From: a virus
IMG/VR virus record: IMGVR_UViG_3300010354_000631
Span: 1 to 24,434 of that record
DNA length: 24,434 bases
Strand: one strand, 5' to 3'
Positions 6,365 through 13,757 of this stretch are shown in pieces. Within the stretch, counting starts at the first letter, position 1. Each line of letters opens with the position of its first letter. Made by a program: the position numbers and the translations under genes. The notes beneath the pieces were generated by a model. The model was not told where the DNA came from and ran no database searches. It saw only the letters and a program-made list of their open reading frames with translations.

Positions 6365-7978
6365 ATGGCAACAGTAACAAAAGACTTCAAAGTAAAGAAC
6401 GGTCTTATTGTTGAAGGCACAACAGGTACCATCAATAACCACGACATTCTTACAAAGAAGACAGACGATCAAAATTATATCGTCAACTTAATTGGTGGAA
6501 CAGCCACCTCAGCAAACGAAGCAAACAAGGTTGTAAAGCGTGATGGCTCAGGCAACTTTGCTGCAGGAGTAGTAACAGCAGACCTCGTTGGTAATGTAAC
6601 TGGTAATGCAGACACAGCAACAGCACTTGAAACTGCTCGTACAATTTCTTTAACTGGAGATGCAACAGGTTCAGTATCTTTTGACGGTACTGCAAATGCT
6701 CAAATTACAGTAACACTTGATTCATCTTTTGCTACAGATGCAGAAGTTGCTACCGCTAAGGGCGAAGCAATTTCAACTGCTTCTTCAGATGCAACTTCAA
6801 AGGCTAATGCCGCTAAGTCTGGAGCAGAAGCCACAGCAGCAGCAGCACTCGCTTCTGCAGTTTCTGATTTAGAAGATTATGCAGACCAAGCAGAGGCAGA
6901 TGCAAATACATTTACAACAAATGCTATTACAGCACTTAACCTTGCTGGAACATATGATGCACTTGGTTCAGCAGCACAAGCATTATCAGATGCTAATGAC
7001 TATACAGATGATAAGGTTGCAGATCTTGTAAATTCTGCACCAGCATTATTAGATACATTAAGCGAATTGGCTGCAGCAATTGCAAACAACCCAAGTTATG
7101 CAACAGATGTTGCTAATTTAGTTGCAACAAAGGCTGATACCTCATATGTTAATTCAGAGATCTCTGATCTTGATACTGCAGCACAGGGTTATGCTTCAAC
7201 AGCACAATCTAACGCACAGTCATTTGCTACAAATGCAGACTCAGCACTTTATACAACAGTAACTGGGGATATTGCAACAGCAAAATCTCAGGCAGAATCA
7301 ACTGCACAAGGATATGCAAATACTGCACAATCAAATGCAGAAGATTATGCTGATGGACTTAATGCAACAACAAATACTCGTATCGATAATCTTGATACAG
7401 ACGATGTTGCAGAAGGTACAAACCAATACTTTACATCTAATCGTGCAAAGATTGCAGCAGCACAATTAATTACAAGTGCAACAAAGACAAACATTCAAAT
7501 CACAGGTGATGAGAATGGGCTTACAATTACTGCAGAAAATGGTGTTGCAGACTCTACAACATCAGATCTTGCAGAAGGATCAAACCTTTACTTCACAAAT
7601 GCTCGTGCAGTTTCTGCTCTTGAAGCGGTAACTCCAGATTTCCCTGCAGTAGAGATTGCTTCCGTAGCAAAGCAGGTAGCGTCACAGGCAACTGTTACAA
7701 CTGCAAGCACAAACACAGCAGTTTCATGGGCTAAGGCAGATTATCGTTCTGCTGAATTCCTTGTTAAGATTGCTAATGGAACTCATACAGAAGTTTCAAA
7801 GGTTATCCTGACACTTGATACATCAGATAATATCGCAGTTACAGAATATGCAATGGTTGGAACAAACGGTTCTCTTGGATCAGTTTCAGCAGATGTTTCT
7901 GGAGCGGATGTTCGTCTTCGTGTAACAACTGATAACAACAACTCAACAGTTGCTGTTGTTGGAACACTTTTAAAGTAA
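6365..7978 (+). CDS. Long tail fibre protein, 537 aa
   Basis: Strong RBS (AAGGAG) ahead of ATG 6365. The N-terminus (MATVTKDFKVKNGLIVEG) is shared with the gene at 8008. The centre is Ala/Ser/Thr/Asp-rich with long helices (TAAAALASAVSDLEDYADQAEADANTF), typical of trimeric coiled-coil fibre shafts. It contains the phage-fibre repeats EGTNQYFTSNRAK and EGSNLYFTNARA, and a TLSELAAAIANNPSYA module also found twice in the gene at 8522. The C-terminal ~85 residues match the gene at 5902. All eight Arg codons are CGT, unlike the AGA-rich neighbours, which fits high expression. Receptor binding is inferred from the family. Confidence 0.8.
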   Translation: MATVTKDFKVKNGLIVEGTTGTINNHDILTKKTDDQNYIVNLIGGTATSANEANKVVKRDGSGNFAAGVVTADLVGNVTGNADTATALETARTISLTGDATGSVSFDGTANAQITVTLDSSFATDAEVATAKGEAISTASSDATSKANAAKSGAEATAAAALASAVSDLEDYADQAEADANTFTTNAITALNLAGTYDALGSAAQALSDANDYTDDKVADLVNSAPALLDTLSELAAAIANNPSYATDVANLVATKADTSYVNSEISDLDTAAQGYASTAQSNAQSFATNADSALYTTVTGDIATAKSQAESTAQGYANTAQSNAEDYADGLNATTNTRIDNLDTDDVAEGTNQYFTSNRAKIAAAQLITSATKTNIQITGDENGLTITAENGVADSTTSDLAEGSNLYFTNARAVSALEAVTPDFPAVEIASVAKQVASQATVTTASTNTAVSWAKADYRSAEFLVKIANGTHTEVSKVILTLDTSDNIAVTEYAMVGTNGSLGSVSADVSGADVRLRVTTDNNNSTVAVVGTLLK

Positions 7979-8007
7979 TAAAATAAAATAAGAGGGAGTG
8001 GTAGATC

Positions 8008-8463
8008 TTGGCAACAGTAGATAAAGATTTCAAGGTCAAAAACGGACTAGTCGTAAATAACGGCGGTAGTTTTGGAGGTTCAGTAGTAGTTGGAGCACCA
8101 ACACTTGCTTCACATGCTGCTACCAAAGAATACGTAGATTCTGTAATAGGCGGAATGGCTGTTGGATCTACCGCTCCTTCTTCACCAGATAATGGTGATT
8201 TATGGTTTGATACATTAACAGAAAGAGTTAATGTATATTATGGTGGCTCTTGGCTAACCATAGCAACAATTGATGATACTTTGAATTTGCCTCAACATAT
8301 TCACGATACAGCAATTGATGGAACTGGATTTATTGTTACAACCTTCCGTGAGGGTGGTAGTTTCAATAGCCCACAGGGCACAGGATTAGATGGTGGAGGA
8401 CCAGCAAGTACTGTTTGGGCTCAAACATTTGACGGTGGCTCACCTGTGGATAACTTCAATTAA
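8008..8463 (+). CDS. Short tail fibre paralog (TTG start), 151 aa
   Basis: TTG start at 8008, behind a GAGGGAG-type RBS. It is supported by the product beginning MATVDKDFKVKNGLVV, which matches the start of the long fibre upstream (MATVTKDFKVKNGLIV). The middle (HAATKEYVDSVIGG, SSPDNGDLWFDTLTERVNVYYGGSWLTI) is a standard phage-fibre motif set. The C-terminus is Gly-rich (GGSFNSPQGTGLDGGGP...FDGGSPVDNFN). The shared N-terminus suggests that both proteins dock to the same virion site, as alternative or mixed fibres (inference). Confidence 0.75.
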   Translation: MATVDKDFKVKNGLVVNNGGSFGGSVVVGAPTLASHAATKEYVDSVIGGMAVGSTAPSSPDNGDLWFDTLTERVNVYYGGSWLTIATIDDTLNLPQHIHDTAIDGTGFIVTTFREGGSFNSPQGTGLDGGGPASTVWAQTFDGGSPVDNFN

Positions 8464-8470
8464 AAACTGA

Positions 8471-8479
8471 TGTTATAAT
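8471..8479 (+). promoter_or_regulatory. Extended -10 (TGT-TATAAT) for the gene at 8522
   Basis: A perfect -10 with TGn extension lies in the 58-nt gap. Transcription would begin near 8486, giving a leader of about 36 nt that contains a stem-loop and then the RBS. Confidence 0.5.
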
Positions 8480-8492
8480 AAGATATAAATTC

Positions 8493-8507
8493 ATGGGTAG
8501 AACCCAT
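8493..8507 (+). other. Leader stem-loop immediately before the RBS
   Basis: ATGGGT-aga-ACCCAT forms a perfect 6-bp stem with a 3-nt loop, followed directly by AAGGAGAG. It lies close to the predicted 5' end. It has no U-tract, so it is more likely an mRNA-stabilising or translational element than a terminator. Confidence 0.5.
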
Positions 8508-8521
8508 AAGGAGAGATGTAA

Positions 8522-10369
8522 ATGGCAACAAGAATGCAACAGCGCAGAGGAACTGCAGCACAATGGACTGCAGCAAATCCAATTTTAGCAGCAGGAGAAA
8601 TCGGATATGAAACCGACACTGGTAAATTTAAAATTGGTGACGGTACTAACACTTGGTCTCTCCTCAAGTACTTCCTTAACTTAGAAGCATTAGACATAGA
8701 TGCAGATGGCTTTATTACAGATGATCAAAAAGGCGTTAATAACGGTGTAGCAACACTAGACTCAAATGGTCTTGTTCCAGTTATACAGATGCCAGATCAA
8801 TATATTACAGATAAAATTATTACAAAAATTGGAGAGGTTGTAGGGGCTGCCCCATCAACATTAAATACCCTTAATGAAATTGCAGCAGCATTTGACAACG
8901 ATCCAAACTATGCAGATACAATTTCTGCAGCATTAGATTTAAAGGCACCAAAGGCAAGCCCAGCAATTACTGGAACAGCAACATTTGTAAATGCAACATT
9001 TAGTGGAGACGTAGATGTTCAAACTATGCCATTAAATGATAGTTCAACAAGACCTGCTACAACTGCATATGTTTCAGGAAGAATTCAAAATGTTAATACA
9101 GTTATATCAACATTAGCATCAGAAATAGACGCAAGTCTTGAAACGCTTGGAGCAAACGATGCATCACAGGCAAGTTCTTTAGAAGCGCTTGATGTTCGTT
9201 TAGATTCAGCAGAGGCATCAATTACTGGAAATACAGCATCAATTGCAACAATTAATACAACTCTATCTGACCATACATCAGATATATCAGCATTAGATGT
9301 AAGAGTTGACGCAACTGAGTCTGATATTTCTACAATTAATGCAGATATCACATCTATTGAATCAAATATTGATACAGTAGAAACAAATATAACAGGAATT
9401 CAAAGCGATGTAACAACATTGCAGAATGATTTAAATGCTGCAGAAACAGATATCTCAGCATTGCAATCAGGAGCAACAACTACAACATCAACTATTTCAA
9501 CAATACAAAATAATCTTACATCAATGAGTACTGAAATAGATGGAATTGATACAAGATTAACAGCAGCCGAAACTGATATTGATGCACTACAAACAAGTGC
9601 TACATCAGCAAGTGGACATGCTTCTGCAACAACAAATGTTCATGGAATTGCAAATACAGCAGATCTTGCAACAAAGTCTTATGCAGATAATGCTAAGACT
9701 GAGGCAATTTCTACTTCAGCAACAGCAATTGCCCTTAAGGCAGATTTGGCTTCCCCAGCATTGACTGGAACTCCTACTGCTCCAACCGCATCTGCTGGTA
9801 CAGATACAACACAAATTGCAACAACGGCATTCGTACAAGATGCAATCGAGGCAGTTGTAGGTGCAGCCCCAGCAGCACTTAACACACTTAGCGAATTAGC
9901 AGACGCTCTTGCTGATGATGCAAACTACGCATCAACAGTAACATCTGCACTAGCACTTAAGGCACCACTTGCTTCTCCAACATTTACAGGAACTGTTGCT
10001 CTTCCAGCAGCATCCTCTGTAACCTTAAATGGAACAGCACTCTCAACAACATTGGCTCTTAAGGCAGATAATGCAGCAACAATTAACACTATGAGTGGTT
10101 CACACACAATTGTTTCTGGAGATGTTAGCAACGTACGTGAAATGAGCAATGGAGGAACAATTACAATTCCTTCAGATACATCATGGTGGCCAGTAGGAGC
10201 AACTATAGATGTTCTTCAAACTGGTTCTTCACAAGTAACAATCGGAGCAGGATCTGGAGTAACACTAAATGCTACCCCAGGACTTAAACTTCGTGCACAA
10301 TGGTCTTCTGCAACAATTCTTAAGAGAGCAGCAAATACATTCGTTGCTCTTGGCGACTTGTCAGCATAA
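8522..10369 (+). CDS. Large tail fibre with Mtd-type N-terminal domain, 615 aa
   Basis: ATG 8522 follows AAGGAGAGATGTAA. Residues 1-52 (TRMQQRRGTAAQWTAANPIL, AAGEIGYETDTGKFKIGDG) match the N-terminal domain of major tropism determinant-like and many other tail fibres. Then come KAPKASPAITGTATF-type fibre repeats and a long helical region (about 185-370) with heptad-like spacing (ISALQSGATT, IDALQTSATS, ISTINADITSIESNIDTVE). A second fibre-repeat block follows (ASPALTGTPTAPTASAGTDT, ATTAFVQDAI, TLSELADALADDANYA, APLASPTFTGTVALP). The beta-rich tip ends in GSSQVTIGAGSGVTLNATPG. Duplicated 'A.P..LNTL.E.A.A....YA' modules are shared with the gene at 6365. Trimeric receptor-binding fibre by family knowledge. 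Confidence 0.8.
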   Translation: MATRMQQRRGTAAQWTAANPILAAGEIGYETDTGKFKIGDGTNTWSLLKYFLNLEALDIDADGFITDDQKGVNNGVATLDSNGLVPVIQMPDQYITDKIITKIGEVVGAAPSTLNTLNEIAAAFDNDPNYADTISAALDLKAPKASPAITGTATFVNATFSGDVDVQTMPLNDSSTRPATTAYVSGRIQNVNTVISTLASEIDASLETLGANDASQASSLEALDVRLDSAEASITGNTASIATINTTLSDHTSDISALDVRVDATESDISTINADITSIESNIDTVETNITGIQSDVTTLQNDLNAAETDISALQSGATTTTSTISTIQNNLTSMSTEIDGIDTRLTAAETDIDALQTSATSASGHASATTNVHGIANTADLATKSYADNAKTEAISTSATAIALKADLASPALTGTPTAPTASAGTDTTQIATTAFVQDAIEAVVGAAPAALNTLSELADALADDANYASTVTSALALKAPLASPTFTGTVALPAASSVTLNGTALSTTLALKADNAATINTMSGSHTIVSGDVSNVREMSNGGTITIPSDTSWWPVGATIDVLQTGSSQVTIGAGSGVTLNATPGLKLRAQWSSATILKRAANTFVALGDLSA

Positions 10370-10376
10370 GTAGCAG

Positions 10377-10382
10377 TATAAT
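10377..10382 (+). promoter_or_regulatory. -10 box (TATAAT) for the gene at 10407
   Basis: TATAAT lies in the short gap after the fibre gene. An AAGGAG RBS then follows at about 10391-10396, before ATG 10407. No TG extension or clear -35. Confidence 0.4.
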
Positions 10383-10406
10383 TTAAAAATAAGGAGATTG
10401 ATCTAG

Positions 10407-11534
10407 ATGGCACTATCAAGAGGTAAAGGTGGAAGAAACATTAGAAAGGCGTCGGTGCCTTCCTTTGACCAAACATATACAAGAAGTTCATACCAATCAT
10501 ACTTATCAAGCATTGGTTTGTTTTATTCAGAAAATTCTACCAACACCTCTGATAGTGGTCTAGATCAGCGCTGGAATTCACAAAATATTGCTCCAGGTAC
10601 AGTAGTTCCATTTGGAACAACTATTGGTATTAATTACTACATTTATGTATACCCTGGTTTTAGCCATTATGGTGGTTTCTATCATGGCTTCTATCATGGA
10701 TTTGGTCACTATGCTGGATTTACACACTATGCAGCATTTAGTCACTATGCTGGTTTCACACACTATGCAGCATTCGGACACTATGCAGCATTCGGACACT
10801 ATGCAGCATTCGGACACTATGCTGGATTCTATCATGGTTTCTATCACTCATTTGCACACTATTCTTCATTTGCACACTATTCTTCATTTGCACACTACGC
10901 AAACTTTAGCCACTACTATAGTGGATTCTCTCATGGTTATGGCGGATTCGGACACGGTTATGGCGGATTCGGACATGGTTATGGCGGATTCTATCATGGA
11001 TTCGGACACGGTTATGGCGGATTCGGACACTACGGTGGCTTTGGTGGTGGCGGAGGTGCCAGAGGCTACTCAATTGGTGGAGAAACTGGTCTATTAAGTC
11101 CAACAGGAGTTATCTTGGCTGAAAACTTAAAGGTAGGAGACAAGTTATTAGCACTAGATATTTCAGAAATAGATATGGCTGGATTTAATCCTTCACAATG
11201 GTCTTCAGAAACAATATCTGGAAACGGTATAGTAGAGACAACAGTAGTATCAATTAATAGCAGAGTCTCAGATCGTGCTATTGTTATAAATGGAGATATT
11301 TACTCTATACATCACTGGATCTTAGCAAGAAAAGATGGCGTTATTAGATTCGTAAGTTCTTCAGACATAGATACAACATATGAAGTTTATAACTTCCAGA
11401 CTCTAGACTGGGTCGAGGTTCAGTCTGCTGAAAGTATCGCTTACATTGATAGAGTTTATACAATTAACTGTGAGCCTTACGATATGTTCTTTACTAACTC
11501 AATGTTAGTATATGACCGAGTAGAAACTGACTAA
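10407..11534 (+). CDS. His/Tyr/Phe/Gly-repeat adhesin with C-terminal Hint (hedgehog/intein-like) domain
   Basis: 375 residues. Residues 1-83 are a probable anchoring domain. Residues 84-212 are a low-complexity array based on HYAGFT/HYAAFG (6 residues) changing to HGYGGFG (7 residues), with His in every unit. A poly-Gly hinge follows (GGFGGGGGARGY). From Ser222 a Hint-like domain begins: SIGGETGLLSPTGVILAENLKVGDKLLALD matches the 'C.a.GT.vl..dG....i..lkvGd.vl..d' start with Ser in place of Cys1. IYSIHHWILARKDGV (His302/303) fits the motif-B 'T..H' block, and NCEPYDMFFTNSMLVYD fits the usual '...H.fFaNgilVHN' end. That end has Tyr-Asp instead of His-Asn and only five further residues. Self-cleavage after Tyr221 without splicing is therefore possible (inference). 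Confidence 0.7.
   Translation: MALSRGKGGRNIRKASVPSFDQTYTRSSYQSYLSSIGLFYSENSTNTSDSGLDQRWNSQNIAPGTVVPFGTTIGINYYIYVYPGFSHYGGFYHGFYHGFGHYAGFTHYAAFSHYAGFTHYAAFGHYAAFGHYAAFGHYAGFYHGFYHSFAHYSSFAHYSSFAHYANFSHYYSGFSHGYGGFGHGYGGFGHGYGGFYHGFGHGYGGFGHYGGFGGGGGARGYSIGGETGLLSPTGVILAENLKVGDKLLALDISEIDMAGFNPSQWSSETISGNGIVETTVVSINSRVSDRAIVINGDIYSIHHWILARKDGVIRFVSSSDIDTTYEVYNFQTLDWVEVQSAESIAYIDRVYTINCEPYDMFFTNSMLVYDRVETD
10656..11042 (+). repeat. Coding repeat array (18-bp and 21-bp units)
   Basis: Encodes the H-Y/G-x-x-F array. Near-identical 18-bp units containing cattcggacactatgcag occur in the middle (about 10763-10820). Units of 21 bp containing ggttatggcggattcggaca occur in the second half. Mixed unit lengths of 12, 18 and 21 bp all preserve the frame. 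Confidence 0.9.
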
Positions 11535-11535
11535 T

Positions 11536-12282
11536 TTGGCCAGACTACCCAATCACGATTACTATTCCGATGAGTGGGCAAACGAACCATTCATAATACC
11601 TGATCAATTATTGGCATTACAGCAAAAAAGAATTGGCAGTGCAACACCATATAGCATAAGCCCTCAAATTGCAACATTTACTAGAAAGTATAGTGAAAAA
11701 ATACAAAATGCTCCAGATCACGATGCTGTAGAATTTGCAAAATATGAGGTAGATTGGCAAAAAGAATATCGTGAGCAAAAACATTTATTTGTTCCGCAAA
11801 ATCGATGGGCACATGAAGTTGTTGAGCCACCAGTTCACATAAAAGATAATTTATACAAAATAAATGTATCTGCTGATGTTTATCCACATTTAGAACCTTT
11901 AGAGCATCAGTATGAAGAATCTGGAACAATCATACGTGAAAAAGAATATAGGTTTATTACTAGAACACTTTATAAGTATGTGGATGCTACAAAAAATGTT
12001 GTTTTGGAAAAGGATTTAGATCCAGAGTGGTGTTCGAGAGTTTATGTTTGGAAAATTAGATGGCTACCACAAAAACCAGCAGTTTTAACATTTTTTTCAA
12101 ATGAGGATATGGTATACTGGAAGACACCAGAAACAATAGTTGATACAAAAGATATTGCAGAAGATGCACAAGGAGTGATAGACGTGCCAGTTATATTTAA
12201 AAAAGGACTTAAGCGCAGTATGCACTACATAAAGCATGATACAACAATACTATATATGAAGGTAGATTTTCATGAAGAATAA
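11536..12282 (+). CDS. Unknown phage protein, 248 aa (TTG start)
   Basis: Starts at TTG 11536, one base after the stop of the Hint-domain gene, without a clear RBS. Translational coupling would explain this. The frame is open well upstream of any in-frame ATG, and the product starts MARLPNHDYYSDEWANEPF. The sequence is rich in Tyr, Trp, His and charged residues, with no signal peptide or membrane segment. A middle part has EKEYRFITRTLYKYV and CSRVYVWKIRWLP, suggesting beta structure. No family recognised. It overlaps the next gene by 11 nt and begins the cassette of DUF6065-like and 2OG-oxygenase genes, so a shared role is possible. Confidence 0.65.
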   Translation: MARLPNHDYYSDEWANEPFIIPDQLLALQQKRIGSATPYSISPQIATFTRKYSEKIQNAPDHDAVEFAKYEVDWQKEYREQKHLFVPQNRWAHEVVEPPVHIKDNLYKINVSADVYPHLEPLEHQYEESGTIIREKEYRFITRTLYKYVDATKNVVLEKDLDPEWCSRVYVWKIRWLPQKPAVLTFFSNEDMVYWKTPETIVDTKDIAEDAQGVIDVPVIFKKGLKRSMHYIKHDTTILYMKVDFHEE

Positions 12283-12988
12283 AACAAACATTATAACATT
12301 TATACCTAAAAATGAATTTGTTATAGAGTATACAGATAAACCAGAACCTATGATAAAAAATCTTCCTTCTTGGTGGAGAAAGGTTCATCCATATGTTAAT
12401 GGAGAAAAAACTTTACGTAATGGTCAATATAGTGAGACTGTAAAAAAGTGTCCTGGAATATTAGATTTGCTATCTACAGGATATTTATTAAAAACACCAT
12501 GCGATATTTTTCTAGATGCAACTGGACCAAAACTAGATTGGCAAGTTCACCATGCACACAAAGAATCTGTTACAGTTCATTCTCAACCACAAGTTGAAGG
12601 CTGGGATTTTGACAAAAATGATTGGATGGAAGATATATTTAGAATTCATCCAATGTGGGTAGTAGCAACAGAAAAAGGTTATAGTACTTTATTTGTGCAG
12701 CCATCATTTCATACAAGCCTACCATTTGAAATAGTTCCAGCAATTATTGATACAGACATGTATCCTTCAGATGGACCATTCTCTATGAGAGTTAAAAGAG
12801 GCTTTAAAGGTGTCCTAGAGGCAGGAACTCCACTAGTTCAATGTATTCCTTATAGAAGAGAAAAGTGGGAAGCAAATATACTTGAAAAGCCAGATTTGAA
12901 AGTTTTAAACTCTATACCTTGGAAATTAAGGCATAAGTTTGGCGGGGCATACAAAAAACTTATGTGGGAAAAGAAGGTGTTTAATTAA
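12272..12988 (+). CDS. DUF6065-like phage protein, copy 1 (238 aa)
   Basis: Recognisable blocks are LPSWW (31-35), TVKKCPGILDLLSTGYLLKT, HPMWVVATEKGYSTLFVQP, FEIVPAIIDTDMY and FKGVLEAGTPLVQCIPYRREKW. The order 'LP.WW ... CP...D....Gy.l..p.D ... w.v.tp.GyS.l...P ... f.G.i..GtPl.q.iP.+R..W' is that of a family of uncharacterised proteins (DUF6065-like) frequent in phages with large genomes. It is a clear paralog of the next gene, with the same blocks in the same order. Its start overlaps the previous gene by 11 nt and its stop overlaps the next start. Function unknown. Confidence 0.7.
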   Translation: MKNKTNIITFIPKNEFVIEYTDKPEPMIKNLPSWWRKVHPYVNGEKTLRNGQYSETVKKCPGILDLLSTGYLLKTPCDIFLDATGPKLDWQVHHAHKESVTVHSQPQVEGWDFDKNDWMEDIFRIHPMWVVATEKGYSTLFVQPSFHTSLPFEIVPAIIDTDMYPSDGPFSMRVKRGFKGVLEAGTPLVQCIPYRREKWEANILEKPDLKVLNSIPWKLRHKFGGAYKKLMWEKKVFN

Positions 12989-13749
12989 TGGATAAATTTG
13001 AAGAAAGATATGCAAACCCAGAACCACTTGAAAATTTAAAGGTTCAGTTTTATACATCTAATGCATATGTAAATACAACTCCTGGTCCAGTGCCAGCAAT
13101 TGACAATCTTCCAGAATGGTGGAAGGATCGTCCTATATATCAAAAAAATGATCAAATTGATAGACTGTCTATCATGAATAATCGTGGTGCAGATGCTGCA
13201 TCAATTAGTGTAAAGCATTGTATGCCATTTTTTGATGCAATAACTTGTGGATATCATTATTTATTGCCAACAGATGTTCATGTTGCAAAAACAGAAGACC
13301 CAGATAGACCAGATATTTGGTGGGATGAAGATGCTCCAAGACCAATTGAGATGCGTGGTCATTTAGAGTTACCAGTTCCATCTGGATGCTATCCAATTCA
13401 TTTTGTTTGGGATATGAGATGGGGAACAAAGATGCCAGACGGATGGTCTGCAATGATCACACACCCTATAGACAGATATGATTTACCATTCTTTACTATG
13501 ACAGCCATACAGGATTCTGACAGATGGTTTACTGGAAACGTTGTTACCTTCTTTTTAAGAAAAGATTTTGAAGGTACAATTAAAAAGGGTACACCAATAA
13601 TGTCAATTATTCCAATAAAAAGAGCAAACTGGAATATGGAAATAGACCATTCCCTACAAACTGAGGGTTTATGGGATCTTGAAAGAAAAAGAAATTACAT
13701 TTATGGATTTTATAAAAAACATAGATGGATCAGAAAGAAATATAGATAG
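12988..13749 (+). CDS. DUF6065-like phage protein, copy 2 (253 aa)
   Basis: Paralog of the preceding gene: LPEWWKDRP (41-49), SVKHCMPFFDAITCGYHYLL, PTDVHV, GWSAMITHPIDRYDLPFFTM, and FEGTIKKGTPIMSIIPIKRANW match blocks of copy 1 in order. The sequences have diverged well beyond recent duplication. ATG 12988 overlaps the previous stop (TAATG). The conserved Trp, Pro and hydrophobic strands suggest a beta-barrel fold, possibly cupin-like, but this is a guess. It sits directly before a 2OG-Fe(II) oxygenase-like gene, and the two may form a functional set. Confidence 0.7.
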   Translation: MDKFEERYANPEPLENLKVQFYTSNAYVNTTPGPVPAIDNLPEWWKDRPIYQKNDQIDRLSIMNNRGADAASISVKHCMPFFDAITCGYHYLLPTDVHVAKTEDPDRPDIWWDEDAPRPIEMRGHLELPVPSGCYPIHFVWDMRWGTKMPDGWSAMITHPIDRYDLPFFTMTAIQDSDRWFTGNVVTFFLRKDFEGTIKKGTPIMSIIPIKRANWNMEIDHSLQTEGLWDLERKRNYIYGFYKKHRWIRKKYR

Positions 13750-13757
13750 GATAAATA

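Noticed and set aside
8493-8507. Intrinsic terminator
   Set aside because: The stem is short and not followed by a T-run. It is followed immediately by an RBS and a gene in the same direction.
8522-8680. Diversity-generating retroelement suggested by the Mtd-type N-terminus
   Set aside because: That N-terminal domain is widespread in fibres without such elements. No reverse transcriptase, template repeat or variable-repeat pair was seen in the window.
10872-11534. A complete, splicing intein
   Set aside because: There is no terminal His-Asn followed by Cys/Ser/Thr, only five residues follow the last block, and there is no C-terminal extein. A cleavage-only Hint domain fits better.
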